DNA of 64,000 nt from Cyanomargarita calcarea GSE-NOS-MK-12-04C (GTDB lineage: Bacteria; Cyanobacteriota; Cyanobacteriia; Cyanobacteriales; Nostocaceae). The stretch is taken from the NCBI GenBank assembly GCA_019359595.1, contig JAHHGZ010000008.1, positions 62,001 to 126,000 on the forward strand, given 5' to 3'. The notes below the pieces were generated by a model. It was not told where the DNA came from and ran no database searches. It worked only from the letters and a program-made list of their open reading frames with translations. Positions 44,420 to 52,985 of the stretch are shown in pieces. How positions within the stretch are numbered: the first letter of the stretch is position 1; every line of letters starts with the position of its first letter. Both the position numbers and the translations under genes were made by a program.

Positions 44420-45541
44420 CTAAAAGCGTCCGCCCCTGACATCAGTCAAGCTAACACCGTAAAAGTCCTGAGCTTGTTTAATTGCTCGCTTGGTATCATT
44501 CCCCATAACACCGTTCAGAGGCCCTTTATAAAAACCTCGCTCCCTTAATCGCCTTTGGATTTCCTGGATACTAAACTCGCTTTTGGAAGCGATGTTGACT
44601 ACACTATGTATTTTCGCCCTGGTTGTTGGTCCCGCAACGCCACTTGCTGCCAAGTAGTTAGCGGCCTGAAAGCGCTTCACAGCATCTGCAGTATAGGGAC
44701 CGTAGTATCCATTTGGCTTTCCTTCGAGATATCCTGCTTGGATCAACTGTTCCTGAAGAACCCTGACTGGCTCACCGCGATCGCCCAAGCGGAGTTTGTC
44801 TGTTTCCGTCATCCGTCTGGGAACATCTTCTCCAAAACCAACACCTGCGGGAGGCAAAGTGCGTAGTGTGACAGCGCCAACAACACCGTCACTGTCTAAC
44901 TTGTAAGCTGTCTGGAACCGCTTGACAGAATCTTCTGTAATCGGACCAAATATGCCAGTCGCGTTACCGTAATAAAAGCCTGCTACTCTCAAGCGCTCTT
45001 GTAAGACTCTGACCTGTTCTCCTTCATCACCTCTTTTGAGGAAGTCAGTGTCACTCGGCTTTTTGGCTGTGGGGTTGTCAGTACTAGGCTTTTTGGCTTG
45101 GGTATTTTCAGTACTGGGCTTTCTCGTCGTTAGAGTCCGGCTTGCGGGGGGACGCCAATCATCTAATTTGTCCAGAGTTGTTGGTCCGGCAATGCCACTA
45201 GCTTCCAATCCAGCAGCCTTTTGGAAGCGTCGGACAGCATCTTCTGTACGAGGGTCAAATACTTGAGTAATGGGAGCTTCATAAAAACCTGCTTTTTTCA
45301 AGCGTTGTTGGAGAGTTCGCACAGAAGGGCCTTGGTCGCCTTTTTCAAGTGCTAAAACACTACTAACAGTACTGAGAACAGCTAGGGTGAGAGCGAGGGG
45401 GAGCATATATCTCCAAGCCTTGCTAGAAAGCCGCTTCCAATCAGGTGCGGCACCCTTTAACAAATTACTTATTCCGACTAATTCACTAGACGGGTCTTCT
45501 TCGTAGGCGAAAGCTACGTGTAAATACGCAAGATTTTCCAT
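44420..45541 (-). CDS. Peptidoglycan-binding repeat protein (alr1690-like)
   Basis: The 373-residue protein has a cytoplasmic N-terminus of about 45 residues, a membrane segment (MLPLALTLAVLSTVSSVLAL) and four PG_binding_1 repeats (VRTLQQRLKKAGFYEAPIT, VRVLQERLRVAGFYYG, VRVLQEQLIQAGYLEG, IQEIQRRLRERGFYKG), each with a DAVRRFQ or DSVKRFQ type helix. It should attach to cell-wall peptidoglycan. A low-complexity stretch of KKPSTDNPTAKKPS repeats links repeats 1 and 2. It follows cobN by 18 bp and converges on furA, as alr1690 does in Anabaena, where its transcript is antisense to furA. Confidence 0.92.
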   Translation of the reverse strand: MENLAYLHVAFAYEEDPSSELVGISNLLKGAAPDWKRLSSKAWRYMLPLALTLAVLSTVSSVLALEKGDQGPSVRTLQQRLKKAGFYEAPITQVFDPRTEDAVRRFQKAAGLEASGIAGPTTLDKLDDWRPPASRTLTTRKPSTENTQAKKPSTDNPTAKKPSDTDFLKRGDEGEQVRVLQERLRVAGFYYGNATGIFGPITEDSVKRFQTAYKLDSDGVVGAVTLRTLPPAGVGFGEDVPRRMTETDKLRLGDRGEPVRVLQEQLIQAGYLEGKPNGYYGPYTADAVKRFQAANYLAASGVAGPTTRAKIHSVVNIASKSEFSIQEIQRRLRERGFYKGPLNGVMGNDTKRAIKQAQDFYGVSLTDVRGGRF

Positions 45542-45559
45542 CGTTTTTTCCTAAACCAG

Positions 45560-48500
45560 TTATTTTTCTTCTATTACGGCTTCGGCTTGATGTACTAAAT
45601 TTCTCAAATTTTCGAGTATTTGTATACCTACATCCTGCCATAAACCGCGCTTGTGTGCTTCAAGCAATCTCTCAGCAATATCACGCAAAGCATAGGGGTT
45701 TTTTTGGAAGATGAAGTCGCAGACGACTGGATCGAGCAAATACCCCTGTGCTATCCCTTCATACATATGGTCTTCGACACATTTGGCACAAGCATCGTAG
45801 GCAAATAGAAAATCTACCGTTGCTGCCATTTCAAATGCACCTTTGTAACCGTGACGCATCACTCCGGCAATCCATTTGGGATTAATCACCCGCGAACGAT
45901 ACACCCGTGCAATTTCTTCTTTGAGTTGGCGGACTTGGGGTTTCGCCGGAATAGAATTATCACCAAAGTAGGTTTGGGGATTATTTCCCTGTAGAGAACG
46001 TACTGCCGCAGTTAAACCACCCTGAAATTGATAATAATCATCAGAATCGAGCAAGTCGTGTTCCCGGTTGTCTTGGTTGTGCAAGACAATTTGCATTTGT
46101 TGTAGACGCTGCTTAAATGCTTCCGGAGCAGATTGAGGGGAGAGTTGAGAGTTAGGAGTTGGGAGCGTAGCAAGATCCCCCGCAGGGGTGGAGTTCTCAG
46201 AATTTTTCTGCTCCCCCTCCCCTTTTCCTCCTTGTCCCGAAGAATAGGCGTAACAACTCCAATTGAAGTAGGCACGGGCTAAATCCTCGTCTGAAGTCCA
46301 GTTTTGGGATTCAATTAAGCCTTGGAGTCCAGCACCGTAAGCACCCGGTTTGGAGCCGAAGATCCGGTAGCGCGATCGCGTATATGCTTCGTAATCGCTT
46401 AAACCTTGTGTTGTCCAATATTCCGTTTCTTGGCGGACTTGGGCTGCTAGGGGATTTTGTGAGAAAGGTTCATCTAATGCTGCTACTGCTTCCACTGCTT
46501 GGTCGAATAAATCAATCAAATTTGGGAAAGCATCTCGGAAAAAGCCTGAAATTCTCAACGTCACATCCACACGGGGACGTCCCAGAATCGAAAGCGGTAA
46601 AATCTCAAAATCTACTACCCGTCGTGCTGCACCATCCCATACAGGTCGGACACCAAGCAAAGCCAAGGCCTCTGCGATGTCATCACCCCCAGTCCGCATT
46701 GTGGAAGTTCCCCACACTGACAAAGCTAGTGTTTTTGGATACTCGCCATTTTCCTGAGTATAGCATTCTATGATTGTTTCTGCTGCCCTTCGACCGATAT
46801 CCCAAGCGGTTTCTGTAGGTATAGCCCGAATATCTACTGAGTAGAAATTATTGCCAGTTGGTAGAACTTCTGGCCGTCCCCGTGTGGGTGCGCCGGCAGG
46901 TGCGCTGGGGACATAACAACCATTGAGTCCATCTAGAAGGTGGGTAATTTCTAGGTAAGTCTGTTGTAGGGAAGGGATGAGGCTGTTTTGTATCCAGTAT
47001 AGAGTCGGGAGGAGGGAGGAGTTGGGAGTTAGGAGGGGGAAGTTGGGAGTTAGGAGTTGTTCTACTAATTGGGCGGCATATTCTTCGAGAATTTCGACTG
47101 CATCACCGACTATGCGACAGGGGTGCTGGGTTTTTTCAATCAGGATTTTTCGGCTTTCGGTTGATAGTTGAGTGCCTAAATCCTCTGTGAGGGGGTCGAA
47201 ATCTAAGCCAAGATCCTGGGCTAGAGCGCGGGTAAAACCTATAGAATTGCGATTTGGGGCGCGGGCGATCGCTATAATTAAATCGCGCAGTTGTCGTCCT
47301 TGAGGACATTGCCCAAAGATATGCAAGCCATCGCGAATTTGGGCTTCTTTCAGTTCACAGAGATAACCATCAGCACGAGTTAGAAAATTTTCGATTTGGA
47401 ATTTTCGATTTTGTTTTACATCTGTTTCCCCAGTCCCGATTCCCAAATCAAGGTGAAGATTTTCTTTAATAACTAATTCTTGGATGCGTGAGGATATTAG
47501 TGGTAAACGGTTCGGGTCTAAACTCTCAGCTTCATAATATTCATCAATCAGATTTTCTAACTGTTGTAGGGAACCGTATAGTTCAGCACGAGTTAGGGGT
47601 GGGGTGAGATGGTCTAAAATTACTGCTTGAGCGCGACGCTTGGCTTGGGCACCTTCACCTGGATCGTTCACTATAAATGGATATAAATGTGGAAGTGGAC
47701 CCAAAGCCACTTCTGGATAACAATTACTCGATAAAGCCACACTTTTACCGGGTAGCCATTCCAAATTTCCATGTTTGCCGACGTGAACCACCGCATCAAC
47801 AGCAAAATGTTCTCTTAGCCAATAATAAAAAGCTAAATAATTATGGGTTGGTTCCAAATCTGGTGCATGATAATTTAAACTCGGGTCAAGATCGTAGCCC
47901 CGTGATGGCTGAATTCCCACAAATACGTTACCGAATTGAATCCCAGAAACAGGGAGTAGTGGGGAGTGGGGGCTATAATAAGTCCCCTCTGGGTCTGTGC
48001 GGTTCATCTCCAAAACACTTCCCCAACGCGAAGTAATTCCCGAACGAACTGCTTCTGGTAAGGTCGCAAAATATTCTTCATACTCTGCAATGTCTACACT
48101 CTGGCACACTGGACGCCATTCTCTACCTTCAGGATCGTTAGTTACAAAAGCGGTGAGACGCTCAATCAACTCATCACCGGTTTTGGGTAAATTCTCCACC
48201 CGATAACCTGATTCCTGCAAAGCCTTAAGGATTTCTACACAACTGGCTGGCGTATCTAGTCCCACACCGTTAGCGATGCGTCCGTTGCGGTTGGGGTAAT
48301 TTGCCAAAATTAGAGCAACTCGGCGCTCTTGAGGTGGTTTGGTACGCAGTCTTACCCAATTTGCCGCTAATTGCGCTACGAATTCAATCCGCGATCGCTC
48401 GGGTTGATAAACTATGACATCAGTTTCTAAGTCGGCATTTCTAGTTTTCACTGCTTTAAAAGACACTGCCCGACTAATAATCCGCCCATCCACTTCTGGT

Positions 48501-49444
48501 AACGCTACATTAATCGCTGTATCGCGCCCTTGAAGCCCTTGAAGCCCAGACTCCCACTGTTCAACGCTGCCACCGCTGAATATGACCTGCAACACAGGCA
48601 CATCCAATTTTTGCCACAGTTCGACTGATGGTCTTTCTGTCTCCAACCGTGCCAGAGAAAAACTGGTGGTATTTAGTAATATTGCAATTTGCTCCGAGTC
48701 TTTAGGCTGAAGAAATTCCATTAACTCCGCACTGACATCAGGTTCCCGCAAGGAAGAAACAAACACTGGTACTGGTTCTAAATTGCGTTCGGCTAAAGCT
48801 TGACAAATTGCATCAATTGGTAGTGTATTCCCAGATAGATAATGAGCGCGGTAGAAGAGGATGCCGACTTTGGGAATTGGGGAGTCTTTACGCCACTCTC
48901 CATAAAGTCCCACACGAGGAACAAAAGAAGGAGATGGGGGATTAAATGAAGTTGAAAGGCAAGTATCGGCAATAAACTTGAGACAGGAGGCAAAATTTTC
49001 GACGCCACCTTGACTAAAGTATTGCCATACCTGATTTACTTTCTCTGAAGGTAGAGTAGATTGAGCCATTAAATCGCCATCTAGGGCGTCATCTCCTGAC
49101 ATTACAATTAGAGTCGTACCCCGGCGTTGTACAATCTCTTGCACTACTTCTAACCCATAAGACCAGTATGAACGTCCTCCTAAAAGGCGCAGGATAATTA
49201 CTTGAGCAAATTCTAAAACTTGCTCGGCATAATTATCAATGCTGATTTGCTGCTGCAATTGCAAAAGGCTCGCGACTCTGAATGCCGGAAATGTTGTAGG
49301 TAGTTTGTTCCGTGCAGCGGCCAAAGTTTGAATATCGGTATCAGCAGCCGTAAGTAACACAACTGGGGCTGGAGTTTGTTCAACAAAAATTACACTCTCT
49401 GAATCCGGGTTCCATCCCCCGCTTGTAGCACTTATCCGATGCAT
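45560..49444 (-). CDS. cobN: Cobaltochelatase subunit CobN
   Basis: CobN is the large subunit of the ATP-dependent cobaltochelatase that inserts cobalt into hydrogenobyrinate diamide in cobalamin synthesis; it is related to ChlH of magnesium chelatase. The 1294-residue product has family stretches VVHVGKHGNLEWLPGKSVAL, FIVNDPGEGAQAKRRAQAV, LALSVWGTSTMRTGGDDIAE and RHGYKGAFEMAATVDFLFAY. CobN rather than ChlH is indicated by the N-terminus and overall layout. Two segments, about residues 795-813 and 1080-1103, are low-complexity translations of STRR repeats. No cobalamin riboswitch is evident upstream. The peptidoglycan-binding gene follows at 18 bp. Confidence 0.93.
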   Translation of the reverse strand: MHRISATSGGWNPDSESVIFVEQTPAPVVLLTAADTDIQTLAAARNKLPTTFPAFRVASLLQLQQQISIDNYAEQVLEFAQVIILRLLGGRSYWSYGLEVVQEIVQRRGTTLIVMSGDDALDGDLMAQSTLPSEKVNQVWQYFSQGGVENFASCLKFIADTCLSTSFNPPSPSFVPRVGLYGEWRKDSPIPKVGILFYRAHYLSGNTLPIDAICQALAERNLEPVPVFVSSLREPDVSAELMEFLQPKDSEQIAILLNTTSFSLARLETERPSVELWQKLDVPVLQVIFSGGSVEQWESGLQGLQGRDTAINVALPEVDGRIISRAVSFKAVKTRNADLETDVIVYQPERSRIEFVAQLAANWVRLRTKPPQERRVALILANYPNRNGRIANGVGLDTPASCVEILKALQESGYRVENLPKTGDELIERLTAFVTNDPEGREWRPVCQSVDIAEYEEYFATLPEAVRSGITSRWGSVLEMNRTDPEGTYYSPHSPLLPVSGIQFGNVFVGIQPSRGYDLDPSLNYHAPDLEPTHNYLAFYYWLREHFAVDAVVHVGKHGNLEWLPGKSVALSSNCYPEVALGPLPHLYPFIVNDPGEGAQAKRRAQAVILDHLTPPLTRAELYGSLQQLENLIDEYYEAESLDPNRLPLISSRIQELVIKENLHLDLGIGTGETDVKQNRKFQIENFLTRADGYLCELKEAQIRDGLHIFGQCPQGRQLRDLIIAIARAPNRNSIGFTRALAQDLGLDFDPLTEDLGTQLSTESRKILIEKTQHPCRIVGDAVEILEEYAAQLVEQLLTPNFPLLTPNSSLLPTLYWIQNSLIPSLQQTYLEITHLLDGLNGCYVPSAPAGAPTRGRPEVLPTGNNFYSVDIRAIPTETAWDIGRRAAETIIECYTQENGEYPKTLALSVWGTSTMRTGGDDIAEALALLGVRPVWDGAARRVVDFEILPLSILGRPRVDVTLRISGFFRDAFPNLIDLFDQAVEAVAALDEPFSQNPLAAQVRQETEYWTTQGLSDYEAYTRSRYRIFGSKPGAYGAGLQGLIESQNWTSDEDLARAYFNWSCYAYSSGQGGKGEGEQKNSENSTPAGDLATLPTPNSQLSPQSAPEAFKQRLQQMQIVLHNQDNREHDLLDSDDYYQFQGGLTAAVRSLQGNNPQTYFGDNSIPAKPQVRQLKEEIARVYRSRVINPKWIAGVMRHGYKGAFEMAATVDFLFAYDACAKCVEDHMYEGIAQGYLLDPVVCDFIFQKNPYALRDIAERLLEAHKRGLWQDVGIQILENLRNLVHQAEAVIEEK
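46135..46205. repeat. STRR heptamers in cobN, site 2
   Basis: GAGAGTTGAGAGTTAGGAGT and following GGGAGCG sequence lie inside cobN in frame, encoding LPTPNSQLSPQS after a GDLAT stretch. Conserved CobN sequence resumes at APEAFKQRLQQMQIVLHNQD. Confidence 0.75.
46995..47062. repeat. STRR heptamers in cobN, site 1
   Basis: GGAGTTGGGAGTTAGGAGG and AAGTTGGGAGTTAGGAGTTG repeats lie in frame in cobN, encoding LLTPNFPLLTPNSSLLPT, the same kind of peptide as in the narB insert. Flanks are YAAQLVEQ before and LYWIQNSLIPSL after. Confidence 0.8.
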
Positions 49445-49769
49445 AATCCTGTTTTACCGCTTTAAACTGTTGGTTAGGAAACAATCAAAAAAACTTTGTT
49501 ACTCAGCATATCTTCTTTCCACTACTACTCGACCACATTGATTATGAGGGGTGAAAAAATTAGGTAGTAGTGCGAGCGTATCTTTCTCCCTAGAAGAGAA
49601 AAGTGAGCGGGGACGCTCGTACTACATATTTTTTTTAATCCCTCAAAATTAATGACATAGACTACTAGTACTGAGTTAGAAGAGACGTATATTTATTGTG
49701 GAGTGGCCATCCGAACCGCCCTATCAACAAAATTTTATTTTAGGTTTATTTATGCCCAACTCCTAACTC
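49445..49769. other. Spacer upstream of cobN with MITE-like element
   Basis: The 325-bp gap contains a MITE-like inverted repeat at 49533-49660 and, at 49748-49772, TAACTCCTAACTGA-type heptamers that overlap the stop of the next gene. No riboswitch-like structure was recognised ahead of cobN. Confidence 0.55.
49533..49660. mobile_element. MITE-like inverted-repeat element
   Basis: CCACATTGATTATGAGGGG at the left end faces CCCTCAAAATTAATGACATA at the right, with inner arms GTAGTAGTGCGAGCGT (49564-49579) and ACGCTCGTACTAC (49613-49625). The arms together match over about 40 bp with some mismatches. The outer end sequence is shared with the elements at 31541-31770. No coding capacity. Confidence 0.65.
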
Positions 49770-50612
49770 CTAACTGATCTCCCGTCGCTGAAAAATCACC
49801 ATCTCAGTACCAACGACAGGGCTACGCGCAATTAAAATACCTTGTAAGTCAGTAATTTCCAAATGGCTGAAATCTAATTCCTGTGAACGCTGCAAGATTT
49901 CGGTCGCTAGTTTATTCTGTTGAGATTCTTTAAGGGTGTACCAATCGTCACTAATTTTTATAGTTAGACTGCTGTCAAGAAAATTCGCTTGAATTGATTT
50001 TATGAGACCTTCTGTAAAGCGATCGCTTATTTGCGCTACTTGATTTTCGATCGCTGCAATCAATGTCTGTTCTGGTGTCAATTCCACCAAAGGTGTTGGA
50101 GTTGGAATTGGAGTTGGTATGGGTTCTGGTTCTGGTGTTATTTCCTCTGGTGGGGCAATTTCCGGTGTTTCTATCTGAGGGGGTGTATCTATAGATGCGG
50201 GAGGAATTTCCTGGGCTGGGGGAACGGTTTTTTCTTCGCTAGGAGGCAAGGTTGCAACTTCAGGAGGTTTCTGCGTGAAAGCATTTGTACTTGTCCAAAC
50301 CAAAAGCACCACTATTCCTGCAATTACCCCAGTCAAAGCGGTATCTGATAACTTTGCCGACAAACTTGCTGGTAAAAAAGCGCGAATTTTGCCTAATAGT
50401 CCACTCCAAAAGCCGGGGGTTTCCTCAGTACCGGGTGCAGGTTCTGTCTCCAATTTGACTACTGTTGTTTCTAAAACCCCAATCGTCTCTCTAAGAATTT
50501 GGATAATCTTAACTTTCCAAAAGGGCTGAAAACTAGATGGGGCTGGCTTTTGAGGTTTAGTTCGGCGATTAATTCTAGGTTCTGGTTGAGAATTCGGATT
50601 GTCTTGTGACAT
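49770..50612 (-). CDS. Hypothetical membrane protein with proline-rich linker
   Basis: The 280-residue product is not recognised. It has a basic N-terminus (INRRTKPQKPAPSSFQPFWK), a single membrane segment at about residues 92-110 (LTGVIAGIVVLLVWTSTNAF), a long Pro/Glu-rich linker (PEITPEPEPIPTPIPTPTP-like) and a C-terminal alpha/beta domain (QVAQISDRFTEGLIKSIQAN, FSHLEITDLQGILIARSPVV). The layout suggests a cytoplasmic anchor with a domain beyond the membrane. It is typical of cyanobacterial conserved hypotheticals. The spacer behind it holds short heptamers. Confidence 0.7.
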   Translation of the reverse strand: MSQDNPNSQPEPRINRRTKPQKPAPSSFQPFWKVKIIQILRETIGVLETTVVKLETEPAPGTEETPGFWSGLLGKIRAFLPASLSAKLSDTALTGVIAGIVVLLVWTSTNAFTQKPPEVATLPPSEEKTVPPAQEIPPASIDTPPQIETPEIAPPEEITPEPEPIPTPIPTPTPLVELTPEQTLIAAIENQVAQISDRFTEGLIKSIQANFLDSSLTIKISDDWYTLKESQQNKLATEILQRSQELDFSHLEITDLQGILIARSPVVGTEMVIFQRREIS

Positions 50613-50699
50613 TGAAGTTTCCTTCTTGACAGCGCATTAATTGAAAATGGGATAAATTCTAAGCAGTCCTGCGTCTTCAGCATTAATCTATCACTAGTT

Positions 50700-50755
50700 G
50701 AAGAAGGAAGAAGGAAGAAGTTTTGAGTTGGGGTTCCAATCCCCATATATCAACT
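50700..50755. repeat. GAAGGAA heptamers plus dispersed TTTTGAGTTGGGG element
   Basis: AGAAGGAAGAAGGAAGAAG is followed by TTTTGAGTTGGGGTTCCAAT and CCCCATATATCAA. Related sequence occurs at about 23437-23502 and 62187-62247, each with TTTTGAGTTGG and an ATCC-CA-ATAT core. Confidence 0.7.
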
Positions 50756-50814
50756 GGTTCCCTACTTGCGGATAGATAATTGTTTAGGATTTAACACTTT
50801 GATTTTGGTAGTCT

Positions 50815-51723
50815 ATGAAACTAAAACGTCGTGAATTTTTATTTTTAACTGGTTTGAGTGCGATCGCTACAGCTTGTACGGCTAAAAGCTCCAGCAGTCA
50901 AGCGATTCAAGCTATTTCTACGGCTTCCGCAAAAATTAGTATTCCAGCCAAAAAAGGTATGCTGCTGCGTTTTGTTTCTGTAGCAGATACAGGAACTGGT
51001 GCAAAAGGTCAATATAATGTTGCGAAGGCAATGACTAATTATCACAGCAAAAATACTTATGATTTAGTAGTTTTAGCTGGAGATAATATCTACAATAATG
51101 GCGAAATTGAAAAAATAAATGCAGTTTTTGAGCGTCCTTATGCTGATTTACTCAAGGCTGGTGTGAAGTTTCAAGCTTGTCTTGGCAATCACGATATTCG
51201 TACGGCTAATGGTGAAAATCAAGTCAAGTATGCCGGTTTTAATATGAAGGGACGCTATTATACTTTTAGTCGGGGTGAAGTCCAATTTTTTGCTTTAGAT
51301 ACGAACGATATTGCTGGGAATAAACAGCAGATTGCTTGGCTAGAAAAAGAATTAAGCAGTTCTAAGGCTCCTTGGAAAATTGTATTTGGTCATCATCCGA
51401 TTTATTCATCAGGTTATTATGCCTCAAATCCAACTTTTGTTCAACTCCTGACTCCGTTATTTCAAAAATATGGAGTTCAAGTTTATATAAACGGTCACGA
51501 CCACAATTATGAACGTACTCAGTCAATAAATGGTACGACTTATGTAATTTGTGGTGCAGGTGCTGGTAATCGTCCTGTAGGTAAAAGTCAATGGACGGAA
51601 TATTCAACTAGCGATTTAAGTTTTGCGGCTTATCAGGTGTATCCAGACAGAATAGAAATCAGCGGTATCGGTATTGATAACCGCGTGTTTGATAAAGGTG
51701 TTATCAAGCTAAAATCAACATAA
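50815..51723 (+). CDS. Tat-exported metallophosphoesterase (acid-phosphatase-like)
   Basis: The 302-residue protein starts with a twin-arginine signal (KLKRREFLFLTGLSA) and a lipobox-like ATAC at C21, so it is probably an exported lipoprotein. The calcineurin-like metal motifs are complete: VADTGTG, VVLAGDNIYNNG, CLGNHDIR, FGHHPIYS and INGHDHNYE. The pattern is that of purple/tartrate-resistant acid phosphatases. It should hydrolyse phosphomonoesters in the periplasm. It ends only 8 bp before the PtuA-like gene, so it may be co-transcribed with the Septu genes, although a mechanistic link is doubtful given export. Confidence 0.9.
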   Translation: MKLKRREFLFLTGLSAIATACTAKSSSSQAIQAISTASAKISIPAKKGMLLRFVSVADTGTGAKGQYNVAKAMTNYHSKNTYDLVVLAGDNIYNNGEIEKINAVFERPYADLLKAGVKFQACLGNHDIRTANGENQVKYAGFNMKGRYYTFSRGEVQFFALDTNDIAGNKQQIAWLEKELSSSKAPWKIVFGHHPIYSSGYYASNPTFVQLLTPLFQKYGVQVYINGHDHNYERTQSINGTTYVICGAGAGNRPVGKSQWTEYSTSDLSFAAYQVYPDRIEISGIGIDNRVFDKGVIKLKST

Positions 51724-51731
51724 TTGAAACT

Positions 51732-52985
51732 ATGAAACTGAAGCGTCTCGTGATGACATCTTTCCGTGGTATTGGTGATTTGACTCTAGAGTTTGATACT
51801 ACAGAACCAACGGTACTTATCGGCATTAACGGGGTAGGAAAATCGAGTATTCTTGATTGTTTGGCAATTCTTCTATCCCGTTTAACAAGTTCGATTCAAT
51901 ATCCCACTTCTTCGGGAAGATTGTTCCGAGAAGAGGATGTTACTAATGGATGCAACGAGACACGCAACGAAGTTACAATTTCTGTTGATGATAATGAAGT
52001 AACTTGGTCTCTCACTAAGGGACAAAAACGACGTACTAAAGAAACTACCACCAATCTAGTTGAGTTAAGAAAGCTGGTTGAAAATGTCCACAACCAGTTA
52101 AAAATAAACCCTCTATTTAACTTAGATGTTGTTGTCTATTATGCAGTCAATCGGGCTGTCATAGATATTCCCTTAAAGATTAAGAAGAACTATTCTACTG
52201 ATTCAGTAAGCGCTTACGAACAGGCACTGAATGGAGTCCAAATCAACTTTGGGAACTTCTTTCAATGGTTTAGAACCTTGGAAGATTTGGAGAACGAACA
52301 AAGACGAGATGAACCCGATTATATCAACCCCCATCTGGAAGCTGTCAGACAAGCTATTTATTCAGTAATTCACGGCTTTTCTGACTTAAGAATACGTCGT
52401 TCTCCTTTACGAATGACTGTTACTAAACAAGGTCGTGAATTAATCATCAATCAGTTATCTGATGGTGAAAAATGCTTGTTGGCAATGGTGGGAGATTTGG
52501 CAAGACGTTTAGCATTTGCCAACCCAGGTTTACCTAACCCATTACAAGGGAATGGTGTGGTTTTAATTGATGAAATTGAACTGCACCTACACCCAAAATG
52601 GCAACGGGAAATTATTCCTGCTTTGACAAGAACTTTTCCTAATTGTCAATTTATTATTACCACCCATTCACCGCAGGTAATTAGCCACGTCAAACCTGAA
52701 GGAATTCATATCCTAGAAAGAACAGATGAAGGTATTATTGTCAACCAAGCAGAAAGTTCTTTTGGAAGAGATAGCAACCGAATTCTAGAAGACTTGATGG
52801 ATGTACCAGAAAGACCGCAAGAAATCAAAGATACTCTCCGAGAATTGTTTAAATGTATTGACCAGGGAAATCTTGATGGTGCGAGACAATTACGCCAAGA
52901 TTTAGCAAGTTGCATTGGAGAAGATGAGCCGGAGTTTGTGCGAGCAGATGTACTAATCCGACGCAAGGAAATTCTCAAGAAATGA
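51732..52985 (+). CDS. ptuA: Septu-like AAA ATPase (PtuA)
   Basis: The 417-residue ABC/OLD-type ATPase has Walker A at residues 31-39 (GINGVGKSS), a signature-like SDGEKCLLAMVGDLARR and Walker B plus D-loop VVLIDEIELHLHPKWQ, then ITTHSPQVI with the switch histidine. Such SMC-like ATPases with no coiled-coil hinge, paired with an HNH nuclease, define Septu anti-phage systems (PtuA-PtuB), in which the ATPase gates the nuclease. The next gene starts inside its stop codon (ATGA overlap), the usual coupling. Full length and intact. Phage specificity is unknown. Confidence 0.85.
   Translation: MKLKRLVMTSFRGIGDLTLEFDTTEPTVLIGINGVGKSSILDCLAILLSRLTSSIQYPTSSGRLFREEDVTNGCNETRNEVTISVDDNEVTWSLTKGQKRRTKETTTNLVELRKLVENVHNQLKINPLFNLDVVVYYAVNRAVIDIPLKIKKNYSTDSVSAYEQALNGVQINFGNFFQWFRTLEDLENEQRRDEPDYINPHLEAVRQAIYSVIHGFSDLRIRRSPLRMTVTKQGRELIINQLSDGEKCLLAMVGDLARRLAFANPGLPNPLQGNGVVLIDEIELHLHPKWQREIIPALTRTFPNCQFIITTHSPQVISHVKPEGIHILERTDEGIIVNQAESSFGRDSNRILEDLMDVPERPQEIKDTLRELFKCIDQGNLDGARQLRQDLASCIGEDEPEFVRADVLIRRKEILKK

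Noticed and set aside
49445-49769. Cobalamin riboswitch upstream of cobN
   Set aside because: No B12-box-like sequence was recognised; the gap is taken up by a MITE-like inverted repeat. A covariance-model search would settle it.
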